This document shows, piece after piece, positions 10,901-18,215 of a stretch of DNA of 64,000 bases. Origin of the DNA: Bacteroidales bacterium (GTDB taxonomy: Bacteria > Bacteroidota > Bacteroidia > Bacteroidales > F082); NCBI GenBank assembly GCA_016285355.1, contig JAEEQP010000009.1:31088-95087 (forward strand). Direction: 5' to 3'. Every line of letters starts with the position of its first letter. The first letter of the stretch is position 1. The notes under the pieces were generated by a model, which saw only the letters and a program-made list of their open reading frames with translations, was not told the DNA's origin and did no database searches. The translations under genes were made by a program, and so were the position numbers.

Positions 10901-11241
10901 CTACCGTGTATAACGGTCAATGGTATCCCAATGCCAACACCGTCAACCCGACCAACGGCTTGGACGAGCCCATCTTCATCGACCTGACCTATGATGGCGT
11001 TGAAGAAACGGTTGAGACGAACGTGAAGGTCTGGAGCGCCAACCATGAATTTGTAATTGAAAACGGCGACAATGCGCACTATAGCATGACCGTGTACAAC
11101 GTGCTCGGTCAGCCCATGATGATGAAACAGATCAACGCAGGCAGCACCGAACGCATCAGCCACAGCCTCGCCAAAGGTGTCTATATCATCAATTTGCAGA
11201 ACAACCAAAACAAGGTTGCTGTGAAAGTGATTGTGAAGTAA
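4936..11241 (+). CDS. Giant modular T9SS-secreted surface protein with duplicated adhesin-like modules
   Basis: A 2101-residue secreted protein. I place the start at ATG 4936 (MKRKLTLLLTAFLLLSG, a clear signal peptide) rather than the in-frame ATG at 4867, which overlaps cyuA. In order: a beta-rich N-terminal domain; a chitobiase/HEX C-terminal-like repeat (~156-234, 'TPTFAPAAGTYYEAQ'); an OB-fold-like domain (~240-415); two beta-sandwich repeats marked by GSGPS/GGPS (~431, ~544). Two copies of a large unit follow: a 'YVRI..LSSLTAG' domain (~672, ~1206), a HEX-C-like repeat (~851, ~1392), a choice-of-anchor-J/cleaved-adhesin-like domain starting NQDWE (~934, ~1475), and a GxGPS repeat (~1090, ~1636). 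A unique C-terminal region and a type A T9SS sorting domain (VYNVLGQPMM to KVAVKVIVK) end it. A strong terminator follows. Likely an adhesin or glycan-binding surface protein; no catalytic motif was seen. Confidence 0.85.
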   Translation: MKRKLTLLLTAFLLLSGMRSWGQLRTEVSIDFSEQGYANAQDLNGVVIDIDENVTIVFNKASGSNAPKYYNSGTAIRAYGGNNFVVSCTETISSISLTFGTGDGSNEITTEVGSFESPTWTGSESEVTFTIGGTSGHRRIKAVAVTYGGGGQQQYVATPTFAPAAGTYYEAQEVSINCATEGATIRYTIDGNDPTENSPIYSSPINITETTTVKAFAMKEGYINSGIASATYTIAESPNVITIAEARALALNEYALVQGVVTFIDGRNIYIEDETAGIDLYLNTNTVPSNLALGDMVQAYGKRAAYNGLAELSGINGNDTEQFEILSSGNTLPLNVKTIAEILEGGADALQCTRVKVENAIIGAINTSGNTPLTQDGASINIYKVPALTDIEEGDAVDVIAVIGYFNAAQLRVASADDVVLVETPVQPDPELTVSVTELNDFRYIFGSGPSTAKNFTVSGTNLVSAVTLTAPQNFELSINPENGYYDNDELSPVDGTLAETTVYVRLKANLEPGTYSGNLTIVSETLSYNITLNGMVDEIPSSLTVSPSALYNFEYEYETGGPSEIQFFTVGGDHLTHNVSVIPSESFEVSTQPTALFQPENPAMIYIPNSGHFYGIKIYVRMKAGLEVGTYNEQIAVTSEDADTVFVSVAGVVTGDIPTPPDPPTPPTPVDGNYVRINDLSSLTAGSYIVFAARFDENATDYYAMSNASSGKPEGVLFTSATADENEVLPASIVDEESSYYWIVGVTANGYTFTNAEGELIGYISSTNFATGGDNTEWGITIQTSEEGAMVPNYTGFVIANVNNSVRAFALNSNHNFGPYHTQNMNGSGYNFYLDLFVKTEGGVPPTPTVATPTFTPAAGTYFETQTVSIACATDGATIYYSTISENGPWTAYSEAITVGESTTIWAYAEKEGYNDSNVAEATYIIQVGVVTIFNQDWEGEMNGWTFVDVLGEASWNVATYQGNHYAYANGYNHGANEDWCISPAFNLNAIGNPVLSFRTAKNYTGNDLEVFFSNDYDGDDPAAATWVPLACALSSGSWTWTESGDIDLSSFSGSSCYIGFKYTCEESSAAGWEVDDIMLVGSTSDPVVTVSPLALTGFSYVEGNGPSAEQSFIVSGLNLNENIIIIDAPDFEISRTSGDDFDAQDAITLTPISGNVEETTIYVRMKAGLAVGEYNAEVISITSEVEDYEVVCSGNVTAQPVPGDDYVRISDVSELAAGNRVILASRYNETANAYLAITNVLSSGKLGTTEFTSAMNGTEEIIPSSILAEEDNYYWTVDITADGYTFTNANGDVIGYGNSGTNFVMNSEKTVWTINDGISDTASMVPEYYGFNIINFTTNNRAFAIRFYNEDYICGAYSTSNMNNGSAGEYNYFLDIFMQGEGGEPPTPTVAAPTFNPAGGTYYEAQNVTISCATEGATIYYSLVPEPYDWNEYEGPIAVDSNMTICAYAEKEGCNNSPVVCEEYIIQDDLVIIFNQDWEDDWNGWTEYCEMGDSLWHIGSHQGNHYAYANGYNHEPTIDWLISPSFDLDSYSDVVLTFRTAMNYNGPDLEVLFSNDYDGQNPTTATWEPLTYEPSQGSWNWVSSGDISLDGFSGTNCYIGFRYTSDEDASGWEVDDIKLASGSTSPTPTLIATPNYLGDFSYVVGQGPSESQSYVLSGVNLFDEGYIHIVSCSWYEISLDNETFTEVLEFPCTDLPATVYVRMMDSLAPNTYDGVYIANEYYDDINYAAVVVNVSGIVHYENDPSILWDDLPYYIQGNNGSNNNRVPVATYVWLGNLEPHTTYRYTNQFVDENDGPETAGAGNVIYANLDGFYRSTSPSLATEGGYGEFTTSWDGDAHVWFVNEPTANARFTPGNYVYLRIRLNDGHDGTTVAHTLTTQRYATVINFGTEHDANQGSAFYVKSNENPMTFAQMYINQNPNEHPIFATIVETTGVDFGNINQYADFYKEEVAGKDGWFGGILPNDNEYGINKIMVYDITHYWYQEYRTTVYNGQWYPNANTVNPTNGLDEPIFIDLTYDGVEETVETNVKVWSANHEFVIENGDNAHYSMTVYNVLGQPMMMKQINAGSTERISHSLAKGVYIINLQNNQNKVAVKVIVK

Positions 11242-11263
11242 TTGCGGAGCCTTTCGAGGCATT

Positions 11264-11302
11264 GAAAAAAGTCCGAGAGTCGGTTAGCTCTCGGACTTTT
11301 TT
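11264..11302 (+). terminator. Rho-independent terminator of the giant T9SS gene
   Basis: A perfect 9-bp stem, GTCCGAGAG (11271-11279) with CTCTCGGAC (11288-11296), an 8-nt loop, and six T, beginning 30 nt after the stop codon. Confidence 0.9.
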
Positions 11303-11312
11303 GTTCCTCTTA

Positions 11313-11362
11313 AAGATGAAGAAGGCATGTCATTCCTTTGGAATCTATGCCTTCTTCATCTT
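11313..11362. repeat. Long near-perfect stem-loop between convergent genes
   Basis: A 16-bp perfect outer stem (11313-11328 with 11347-11362) continues inward through ATTCC/GGAAT with a small internal mismatch and an AAA loop. It ends 1 nt before the stop codon of the minus-strand DUF58 gene, so it forms that mRNA's 3' end. There is no T run after it on the minus strand, so it may be a processing or stability hairpin rather than a classic terminator. Confidence 0.7.
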
Positions 11363-11363
11363 G

Positions 11364-12299
11364 TTAGTGCAACTTTGTTCTTTTAATCAGATAACTCGTC
11401 AGCACCTGATTATAGTCCTTATTAATATCGGCCTCAACATAGTCGATTTGGTATTGGTAGCAATGGCGTAACAAAGCCTCTTTGCGCTCAGTCATAATCT
11501 TTTTGTAGGTTTCCTGAACTTCGATGGGATTAAGTTTCAGCACATCACCCGACTCCAAATCGACGAAACGGTACGGGCGGTTCTCAAAGTCTAGATTCTG
11601 CTCCAGATTGCTGTCAAAGACGTGGAACAGGATGACCTCATGCTTATTATATTTAAGGTGTTCCAAGGCCTCAAACATCGGCTTGTAGTCGTTGAGGCCG
11701 TCGAGCATGTCAGTGAAAATGACCACAAGGCTGCGGCGGTGCGTCATTTCAGCAATCTGATGCAGGCACTGTGGTGTTGAGGTGGTCTTACGGTTGTTTT
11801 TATCGTAGGTGTCAATCAGTTTCTCCAGCTCGGTATAGATCAGTTTGTTATGCACATTGGACGACTTAGCTGGTTCATGGAATGAAATTGTCTCGTCAAA
11901 CAAGTCCAAACCCACAGCATCGCGCTGACGGCGCATCAGTTCCATGAGCGAGGCCGCTGCATAGACGGAGAAAAAGAGTTTGTTGGGATGCTCAAAGTCA
12001 ATCTTTTGCCTCACAGGAAAGCACATGCTTGAGCTTTGGTCGATGACCAATTGGCAGCGCAGGTTGGTCTCCTCCTCGTAGCGTTTCACGAAGAGTTTCT
12101 CGGTGCGGCCATAGAGTTTCCAGTCGATATGACGGATGGGCTCGCCTGTGTTGTAAAGGCGATGTTCGGCGAACTCCACAGAAAAACCGTGGAAGGGACT
12201 CTTGTGTAAACCAGTGATGAATCCCTCCACAATTTGGCGTGCCAAGAACTCCAAGCTGCCGAACTGGGTCAGCCGGTTCCTATCGATTGAAAAGTCCAA
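11364..12299 (-). CDS. DUF58 / VWA-like domain protein
   Basis: A 311-residue cytoplasmic protein of the DUF58 family, usually found beside MoxR-type AAA ATPases and thought to act with them in assembling or maturing protein complexes. It shows GFSVEFAEHRLYNTGEPI, then HIDWKLYGRTEKLFVKRYEEE, and a von Willebrand-A-like core with the MIDAS-type sequence LVIDQSSSM. The N-terminal region GSLEFLARQIVEGFITGLH fits the family. The only in-frame start is TTG at 12299, which abuts a repeat-rich spacer; no upstream ATG is available. No MoxR gene lies beside it. It lies downstream of trxA on the same strand, separated by a palindromic repeat. Confidence 0.85.
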   Translation of the reverse strand: MDFSIDRNRLTQFGSLEFLARQIVEGFITGLHKSPFHGFSVEFAEHRLYNTGEPIRHIDWKLYGRTEKLFVKRYEEETNLRCQLVIDQSSSMCFPVRQKIDFEHPNKLFFSVYAAASLMELMRRQRDAVGLDLFDETISFHEPAKSSNVHNKLIYTELEKLIDTYDKNNRKTTSTPQCLHQIAEMTHRRSLVVIFTDMLDGLNDYKPMFEALEHLKYNKHEVILFHVFDSNLEQNLDFENRPYRFVDLESGDVLKLNPIEVQETYKKIMTERKEALLRHCYQYQIDYVEADINKDYNQVLTSYLIKRTKLH

Positions 12300-12301
12300 A
12301 G

Positions 12302-12412
12302 CTGTTGAACTGTTGATTTGTTGATTGTTGAATTGTTTTGGCTATCAGCAGTCAGCCTTCAGCTATCAGCTTAATTTGCTGACTGCTGAAGGCTGATAGC
12401 TGAAAGCCATCT
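12302..12412. repeat. Repeat-rich spacer: GTTGAA-type tandem words plus a ~70-bp imperfect palindrome
   Basis: Positions 12302-12334 hold iterated words of the type TGTTGATT/TGTTGAA. From about 12341 to 12410 two ~31-bp arms (GGCTATCAGCAGTCAGCC... and ...GGCTGATAGCTGAAAGCC) form an imperfect inverted repeat with a TTAATTT centre. Built from permutations of GCTATCAGC/GCTGAAGGC. This is typical of dispersed intergenic repeats; it may form a strong hairpin between trxA and the DUF58 gene. Confidence 0.7.
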
Positions 12413-12414
12413 CT

Positions 12415-12735
12415 TTAGAACAGCTTTTCCAGTTTCTCCACAAACACTTTCTTAGGAGCTGCGCCGACGTTCTTGTCGACAGGCTGGCCACCCTTGAAGA
12501 AAAGAACGGTGGGGATGTTCATGATGCCATATTTTCCAGCGGTGCCGGGGCATTCTTCTACGTCACACTTCACGGCAACTACTTTGCCGGCATATTCTTC
12601 CGAGAGTTCTTCGATGATGGGTTCCACCTTCTTGCAAGGGCCGCACCATGTGGCGCCAAAGTCCACCATCACAGGGAGTTCCGATTTCAGGACGACATCT
12701 TCAAAACGGTCGTCGGTCATTTGAATTACTGCCAT
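12415..12735 (-). CDS. trxA: Thioredoxin
   Basis: Cytoplasmic dithiol-disulfide oxidoreductase of 106 residues, the normal size for a single thioredoxin domain. The active site WCGPCKK places the redox cysteines at 31 and 34. The cis-Pro loop sequence NIPTVLFFKGG and the preceding buried Asp in VMVDFGATW are present. The gene begins 4 nt after the PIN-toxin stop codon, but a -7 box inside the end of that toxin gene gives it its own promoter. Confidence 0.96.
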   Translation of the reverse strand: MAVIQMTDDRFEDVVLKSELPVMVDFGATWCGPCKKVEPIIEELSEEYAGKVVAVKCDVEECPGTAGKYGIMNIPTVLFFKGGQPVDKNVGAAPKKVFVEKLEKLF

Positions 12736-12739
12736 AGTT

Positions 12740-13192
12740 TTAATTGTTTAGTTTATTAAAATCCTCTTGAGTTTGCAAAAGTAATAAAAAATCTTGAACG
12801 GTCAAAATCTTACATGCTCCAATTCGATTTATTTCAAGCAAATCAGCATCGCCTGTCAGCAAAAATTCGGATTCAGACACGAGGGCCAATTCCAAAAGAA
12901 AATCATCTTTGGAATCCCGACAACGTGATGGAATTTCGTGCAAATCATAAGCTATCGAAATGCCTGTCAGGAAATCCAAAAAAGCTTCAACTTGGTCCAA
13001 ATTAAAATAACGTGCAAACTTAGGTCGATGCGAAACCTCTCGAATTTCTTCAATAAGTGCTTCAGAAACAACAATCTGAAATTGAGAAGAAGCTATTATT
13101 TGCTTCAACTCCCCCATCTTTTTGCCAATAAGCAGGCTGATGAAAAGATTCGTGTCGATGACAATCTTAATTGGCTTGCTTGCGTGCTTCAT
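12740..13192 (-). CDS. PIN-domain ribonuclease toxin of a toxin-antitoxin pair
   Basis: A 150-residue PIN protein of the 'putative toxin, PIN family' type. PIN toxins are Mg2+-dependent RNases that cut RNA when freed from their antitoxin. Candidate acidic metal ligands are D13 (VIDTN), E44 (VSEALIEEI), D93/D97 (CRDSKDD) and D115/D117 (LTGDADLL), the full set expected for an active fold. Its 5' end overlaps the upstream partner by 26 nt, a common toxin-antitoxin arrangement. Base use is AT-richer than the flanking dnaE, compatible with acquisition. Its 3' end holds the trxA promoter box. Confidence 0.88.
   Translation of the reverse strand: MKHASKPIKIVIDTNLFISLLIGKKMGELKQIIASSQFQIVVSEALIEEIREVSHRPKFARYFNLDQVEAFLDFLTGISIAYDLHEIPSRCRDSKDDFLLELALVSESEFLLTGDADLLEINRIGACKILTVQDFLLLLQTQEDFNKLNN
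12776..12783 (-). promoter_or_regulatory. -7 box (TACTTTTG) for trxA inside the PIN gene
   Basis: Minus-strand TACTTTTG, 40 nt before the trxA ATG, lies within the last codons of the PIN toxin gene. Confidence 0.45.
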
Positions 13193-13442
13193 ACATCTCT
13201 TTCCTTACGGCCTTACATTCATCAATTATTTCTTGATCCGTAATATCAGCAACTTCTTTTGTTCGAACGGCTTCCAACAAATCTTCAAGTTGTTTTGCCC
13301 GATTGCTATCCTCAACATCCTCATTATCAGCTATCTTCTCATCAAGAAATTCTTCCTTCCTAAATCTCCAGCCCATAGAACGCAGCATTTGTTCAAACCA
13401 CCCTTCTTGAAGCGCAGGCACATGTACTGTCATTGTTGTCAT
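13167..13442 (-). CDS. Antitoxin-like partner of the PIN toxin
   Basis: A 91-residue protein starting at ATG 13442 (MTTMTVHVP). The short N-terminal beta-strand, the MGWRF motif and the long charged helical remainder rich in Glu, Asp and Lys resemble small antitoxins found next to PIN toxins in Bacteroidota. The last 26 nt overlap the toxin start. A TAATTTTG box 20 nt upstream suggests that it leads the operon. The assignment rests on size, charge and context; I cannot name the family with certainty. Confidence 0.75.
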   Translation of the reverse strand: MTTMTVHVPALQEGWFEQMLRSMGWRFRKEEFLDEKIADNEDVEDSNRAKQLEDLLEAVRTKEVADITDQEIIDECKAVRKEMYEARKQAN

Positions 13443-13461
13443 AATACAATATTTTATCGTG

Positions 13462-13469
13462 CAAAATTA
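13462..13469 (-). promoter_or_regulatory. -7 box (TAATTTTG) for the PIN toxin-antitoxin operon
   Basis: Minus-strand TAATTTTG, 19 nt upstream of the antitoxin ATG, between dnaE's stop and the cassette. Confidence 0.5.
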
Positions 13470-13488
13470 GCAATTTTTTCTTATTTCG

Positions 13489-16400
13489 CTATCTCAAATC
13501 AAATTCCACAAAAGGCATCTTTTCCAATAACGGCAATACCTCTTGAGCGTTGATAGAGCCTTTTACCGGTGTAAGGTTGCAGGATTTCTTGCCCAACGGA
13601 TCGAAAAGATGCAGTTTATAGTTCTGTTTTCCAGAGTTCTCCTTTATCACCTTAATAAATTCCTCCATGCTTTCCTTGCCCATCTCAGCCACGTTCAATT
13701 TGATGTAGACGGTCTTGGTGGTGGTCTCCAAAAGTGAATCCAACAACCGCGCCTCGCTGAAACGCACCTCAAGCGTCTGCAACACGACACTCGGGTCTTG
13801 TCCCGCCCTCGGGAAAGGCCTGTCAAAAACACCGGAAAGCATGACAAACGAGTTGATCGTCAGTATGTTCCTGCAATTCAGATAGTTCTCCTTGAACAAG
13901 GCAAACTGCAAAGCACCACTTTGGTCCTCGATGGTGAAACGACCGTATGGATTGCCGTTTTTCGCGGTAAACTCCTCTGCTCGTGTAATTTGACCTCCAA
14001 GGCGAACTGGACGTTTCAGGTTCTTCTCCACATCGTTCAAGGCATTCTTCAAACCCTCCACATCACAGTTACAGAAATACTTGATAGGCAGGTGATAGAC
14101 CTCCATCGGATGCGAGGAAATATAGAAGCCCAAAGCCTCCTTCTCCATCTCCAATTCCTTCATCTTCGACCACGGCTCACACTCGGGCAACGGAATGGAA
14201 AAGGCTTCCTCTGCTCCACCCTCATCGCCAAAGCCAAAAAGATCCATTTGGGCAGAGTTTTTGCGTTCGTTGAACGAAGCCACCATGCGCATGGCTTTTT
14301 CAGAGAACGGTGAAAACTCGTTGGGCGCAATGTGGAACAACATAGCGCGATGGAAGCCTTTGAAACTGTCAAAGCAACCCGCCATACCCATGCTTTCCAA
14401 CGCCCTGACATTAAATGATTTATCTGCAATACGCATCAGGAAATCGCCGAAGTCCTTGAATTTGCCGTTGGCCTCGCGTTCCGCCACGATTCCCGAAACG
14501 ACAGCCTCACCCACATTCTTGATGCCGCCCATGCCATAGCGAATTTCGCCCTTCTCGTTGACCGAAAACGTGTATTCCGACTCGTTCACATCGGGACCTA
14601 ACACCGCGATTTTCATGCGTTTGCACTCCTCGGTCATAAAGTTCACCTTCTTGATGTCGCCCAATTCGTTGTTGAGCACTGCCGCCATGAACTCAGCCGG
14701 ATAGTGCGCCTTAAGGTAGGCCGTCTGATAAGACACCCAAGAATAGCAGGCCGCGTGCGACTTGTTGAAGGCATACGAAGCGAACTTCTTCCACTCTTCC
14801 CAAATCTTTTCAAGACGTTTTTTCACCTCGGCCTCGGGCAGGTTCTCGGTCTGGGTCAACTTGGCCACACCTTGTTTCATGAACTTGCCATAGAGTTCTT
14901 CCATCTTGGCCAACTGCTTCTTACCCATAGCCTTACGTAGTGTATCGGACTCACCTCTCGTGAAGTCAGCCAACTCGCGCGAAAGCAACATCACCTGCTC
15001 TTGGTAAACACAAATGCCGTAAGTATCCTTCAGATACTTCTCCATGCAGTCAAAGTCGTACTTGATTTCTTGGCGGCCTTGCTTGCGGGCGATAAAGTCA
15101 GGAATGTTGTCCATTGGGCCTGGACGGTAAAGGGCGTTCATAGCGATGATGTCACCGATGACCGAAGGCTGCAACTCGCGCAAATATTTCTGCATTCCGG
15201 GCGATTCAAACTGGAACGTGCCAATGGTGTTGCCCGCCGAGTACAATTCGTAGGTCAGTTTGTCGTCAATCGGGATATGGTCGATGTCGATGTCGATGCC
15301 GTGGGTTTTCTTGATGTTTTTCAGGGCATCCTTAATCAAGGTCAAGGTCTTCAAGCCGAGGAAGTCCATTTTGATGAGGCCCACGGTCTCAATGACATGT
15401 CCATCGTATTGAGTAACAACAACATCTTCTTTGGTATCCTTATCTTTAACAGTGCAGACAGGAGCGACATTGGTGAGGTCGTCAGCACCGATAATTACGC
15501 CACAAGCGTGGATGCCGATTTGGCGGTTGGTGTCCTCCAATTCCTCGGCGTAAGTCAGCATGGAAGAGACGTTCTTATCGTCGCCGTTGAGCATTTCTTT
15601 CAGTTCAGGGACATACTTATAGCAGTTCTTCAGGTTGACCTTGGGCATCTTCTTGGGCACCTCGCCTTCCACAGCTTTCACAGCAGCTTCGTCGAAGTTG
15701 CGGTCAGGGATGTAACTCTTGATTTTGGCCACCTCGGGCAAAGGCACCTTCTGCACACGACCCACATCCTGAATAGCCGATTTGGCCGCCATGGTCCCGT
15801 AGGTAATGATATGTGCGACTTTTTCTTTTCCATATTTCTTTGTTATCCAGTCCAATACACGACCACGGCCATCATCATCGAAGTCCACGTCAATATCAGG
15901 CAATGAGATACGGTCAGGGTTGAGGAAACGTTCAAACAGCAGGTCGTATTTCAATGGATCCAAATCGGTAATTTTCAAGCAATAGGCCACCACTGAACCA
16001 GCTGCCGAACCACGGCCTGGACCCACAGAAACGCCAAGTTCTTCACGCGCTGCCCTGATATAGTCACTCACAATAAGGAAGTAACCCGGGAAGCCCATGG
16101 TTTTCATCACATGCAACTCGAATTTGATGCGTTCGATTTGCTCCTCGGTGAGGGTCTCACCATAACGCTGATGGGCACCATCCCATGTCAGTTTGGCCAA
16201 GTAATCCGCTTCGAGTTTGATACGGTAAAGTCGGTTGTATCCCCCCAATTTCTTGACCTTTTTCTCGGCCTCCTCATGCGACATCACCACATTACCATGT
16301 TCATCGCGGGTGAACTCGTTGAAAAGATCTTCTTCCGTGAATTTTTGTCGATATTCTTCCTCTGTGCCAAAGTCTTCTGGGATAGGGAAAATTGGCATAA

Positions 16401-18102
16401 TCGGGTCGGAGTCAATGCTATAGGTCTCAACTTTGTCGACAATTTCTTGCGTATTCTCCAAGGCAAAGGGTACATCGGAAAAGATACGCCCCATCTCTGT
16501 CGGCGTCTTTAGCCATTCCTGCTTGGTGTAATGCATCCGGGACGGGTCATCCAAATCTTTGCCCGTACCAAGACAAATTAGTCGGTCGTGCGCCTCGCCA
16601 TGTTCCTCTTCCACAAAGTGGACGTCGTTTGTCGCGATGACTTTGATGTCATACTTCTTCGCCAACTCCAAAAGAATCTTGTTCACTTCTTTTTGGCGTT
16701 CGTAAACTTCGGTGTCGCCACCAGGCTTATCGGTCTTATGACGTTGTATCTCAATGTAATAATCATCGCCAAAGAGGCTCTTGAACCATTGTATAGACTC
16801 CTCTGCGCCCTTAAAATCGGCGTTCATGATTTTTTGGGGCACCTCACCACCAAGACAAGCAGAGGTACAAATCAAGCCCTCGTGGTATTTCTCCAACAAG
16901 CTGTGGTCAATACGCGGATTGTAGTAGAAACCATCCGTGTAGGCGATGGAACTCAACTTGCAAAGGCTGTGGTAGCCCGTCTTGTTCTTGGCTAATAAAA
17001 TAAGGTGCCAGCCTCGATCTTGACGGCCATCGCGTTTGTCAATGCTGATAGGTGCACAATAGGTTTCAATACCATATATTGGTTTGAAGAATTGTCCGTT
17101 CAGCTTGTCAATCTCGGCTTGTGCAGCAGCCATTTCTTCTTCGGTAGCTTCCTCCTTATTTAATATGGCCTGCTGCTCCTTGATAGCATCCTTCACCTTA
17201 CCGTTTTCCTTGTTCACGGTATCGGCAAAGTCCTTGATACCAAACATGTTGCCATGGTCAGTCAAAGCAAGGCTGTACATGCCGTTTTTCTTGCATTTCG
17301 CCACCAAGTCAGGCACTTTCGACATACCGTCAAGCATGGAATAATGCGAGTGGACATGCAGGTGCGTGAAGTGTTTCGGGACATAGTCGCCAATCTCTAG
17401 CACATCATTCGTTTCTTCCTCGTCAACGATAGGCTCAAAGGTAATGCCCGCGGGTTGAATCATTTCTGGATTGGCTGCCTTGAAGTCGTCGATGAACTGC
17501 GCATCAACGCCCAAATCGTTGGCATCCAATATACCACGACGCACTAGTTCAAGAAACACGCGAGCCGTAGCTTCCACATCGGCGGCGGCATTGTGGGCAT
17601 CGCCAAACTTCTCGCCAAACAGAATCTGATGGAACTCTTCTAAGCGCGGCAACTTGAACTTGCCGCCTTTGCCTCCAGGCAGTTGGCAGAACTCAGCAGT
17701 TTTCTCGGTGCAGGTATCCACCTTTTGCCAATTGGGCAGTGGATTCTCGCCTTTCTTGCGCAGGAACTCGCAACCAAGGATACAGAGGTCGAAGTCGATA
17801 TTATGACCGACAAGGCGCGACACCTTAAAAGCCGACTGTAGGAAAATGTCGAGCACCTCATTCAGCGGCTTGCCGTGTTCGGTAGCGTATTTGGTGGAAA
17901 TATGGTGCACCATCTTAGCGTCGATGGGAATCTCAAAGCCTTCTGGTTTAACGATATAGTTATGGTTCTCCACGAAGCGACCCTTGTCGTCATGGACTTG
18001 CCAAGCCAGTTGCACCATGCGCGGCCAATTGTCGAAGTCGGTCAGCGGCGCGTTATAATTTTTGGGTAGACCAGTGGTCTCTGTATCGAAGATTAGGAAC
18101 AT
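13489..18102 (-). CDS. dnaE: DNA polymerase III alpha subunit with fused N-terminal proofreading exonuclease
   Basis: Replicative polymerase of 1537 residues. Residues ~1-200 form a DnaQ-like DEDDh 3'-5' exonuclease (FDTETTGLPK with D7/E9, HNIDFDLCILGCEF, HNAAADVEAT). The PHP domain starts near 244 (HLHVHSHYSMLDG, LALTDHGNMFG). The C-family polymerase core follows, with the catalytic acidic cluster PDIDVDFDDDGRGR near 735 and GPGRGSAAGS just before it. A tandem helix-hairpin-helix region and an OB-fold (~1350-1420, RFTIEDQSGALQFALF) complete it. Ordinary DnaE is ~1150-1270 residues; the excess is the exonuclease, so editing and synthesis are on one chain. Start ATG 18102, with a -7 box 66 nt upstream. 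No intein or frameshift seen. Confidence 0.96.
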   Translation of the reverse strand: MFLIFDTETTGLPKNYNAPLTDFDNWPRMVQLAWQVHDDKGRFVENHNYIVKPEGFEIPIDAKMVHHISTKYATEHGKPLNEVLDIFLQSAFKVSRLVGHNIDFDLCILGCEFLRKKGENPLPNWQKVDTCTEKTAEFCQLPGGKGGKFKLPRLEEFHQILFGEKFGDAHNAAADVEATARVFLELVRRGILDANDLGVDAQFIDDFKAANPEMIQPAGITFEPIVDEEETNDVLEIGDYVPKHFTHLHVHSHYSMLDGMSKVPDLVAKCKKNGMYSLALTDHGNMFGIKDFADTVNKENGKVKDAIKEQQAILNKEEATEEEMAAAQAEIDKLNGQFFKPIYGIETYCAPISIDKRDGRQDRGWHLILLAKNKTGYHSLCKLSSIAYTDGFYYNPRIDHSLLEKYHEGLICTSACLGGEVPQKIMNADFKGAEESIQWFKSLFGDDYYIEIQRHKTDKPGGDTEVYERQKEVNKILLELAKKYDIKVIATNDVHFVEEEHGEAHDRLICLGTGKDLDDPSRMHYTKQEWLKTPTEMGRIFSDVPFALENTQEIVDKVETYSIDSDPIMPIFPIPEDFGTEEEYRQKFTEEDLFNEFTRDEHGNVVMSHEEAEKKVKKLGGYNRLYRIKLEADYLAKLTWDGAHQRYGETLTEEQIERIKFELHVMKTMGFPGYFLIVSDYIRAAREELGVSVGPGRGSAAGSVVAYCLKITDLDPLKYDLLFERFLNPDRISLPDIDVDFDDDGRGRVLDWITKKYGKEKVAHIITYGTMAAKSAIQDVGRVQKVPLPEVAKIKSYIPDRNFDEAAVKAVEGEVPKKMPKVNLKNCYKYVPELKEMLNGDDKNVSSMLTYAEELEDTNRQIGIHACGVIIGADDLTNVAPVCTVKDKDTKEDVVVTQYDGHVIETVGLIKMDFLGLKTLTLIKDALKNIKKTHGIDIDIDHIPIDDKLTYELYSAGNTIGTFQFESPGMQKYLRELQPSVIGDIIAMNALYRPGPMDNIPDFIARKQGRQEIKYDFDCMEKYLKDTYGICVYQEQVMLLSRELADFTRGESDTLRKAMGKKQLAKMEELYGKFMKQGVAKLTQTENLPEAEVKKRLEKIWEEWKKFASYAFNKSHAACYSWVSYQTAYLKAHYPAEFMAAVLNNELGDIKKVNFMTEECKRMKIAVLGPDVNESEYTFSVNEKGEIRYGMGGIKNVGEAVVSGIVAEREANGKFKDFGDFLMRIADKSFNVRALESMGMAGCFDSFKGFHRAMLFHIAPNEFSPFSEKAMRMVASFNERKNSAQMDLFGFGDEGGAEEAFSIPLPECEPWSKMKELEMEKEALGFYISSHPMEVYHLPIKYFCNCDVEGLKNALNDVEKNLKRPVRLGGQITRAEEFTAKNGNPYGRFTIEDQSGALQFALFKENYLNCRNILTINSFVMLSGVFDRPFPRAGQDPSVVLQTLEVRFSEARLLDSLLETTTKTVYIKLNVAEMGKESMEEFIKVIKENSGKQNYKLHLFDPLGKKSCNLTPVKGSINAQEVLPLLEKMPFVEFDLR

Positions 18103-18168
18103 AATCAGTTGAAAGTTGATAGTTTAGAGTTGAAAGTTGAGGCGAAACCTACCTCAATAATCAGCCTT

Positions 18169-18176
18169 CAAAAATA
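18169..18176 (-). promoter_or_regulatory. -7 box (TATTTTTG) for dnaE
   Basis: Minus-strand TATTTTTG 66 nt upstream of the dnaE ATG; the leader contains iterated AGTTGAAAGTTGA words (18107-18142). Confidence 0.45.
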
Positions 18177-18215
18177 TGCATTTTTTGAGGATGGAAAAAG
18201 TTTACGAGCAGTTTT

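Noticed and set aside
10399..11262. 287-codon minus-strand open frame opposite the giant T9SS gene
   Set aside because: Lies wholly antisense to a well-supported coding region; His/Val-rich composition is typical of a reverse-complement shadow.
15001..15906. 301-codon plus-strand open frame opposite dnaE
   Set aside because: Antisense to the polymerase core; no promoter box and no family resemblance.
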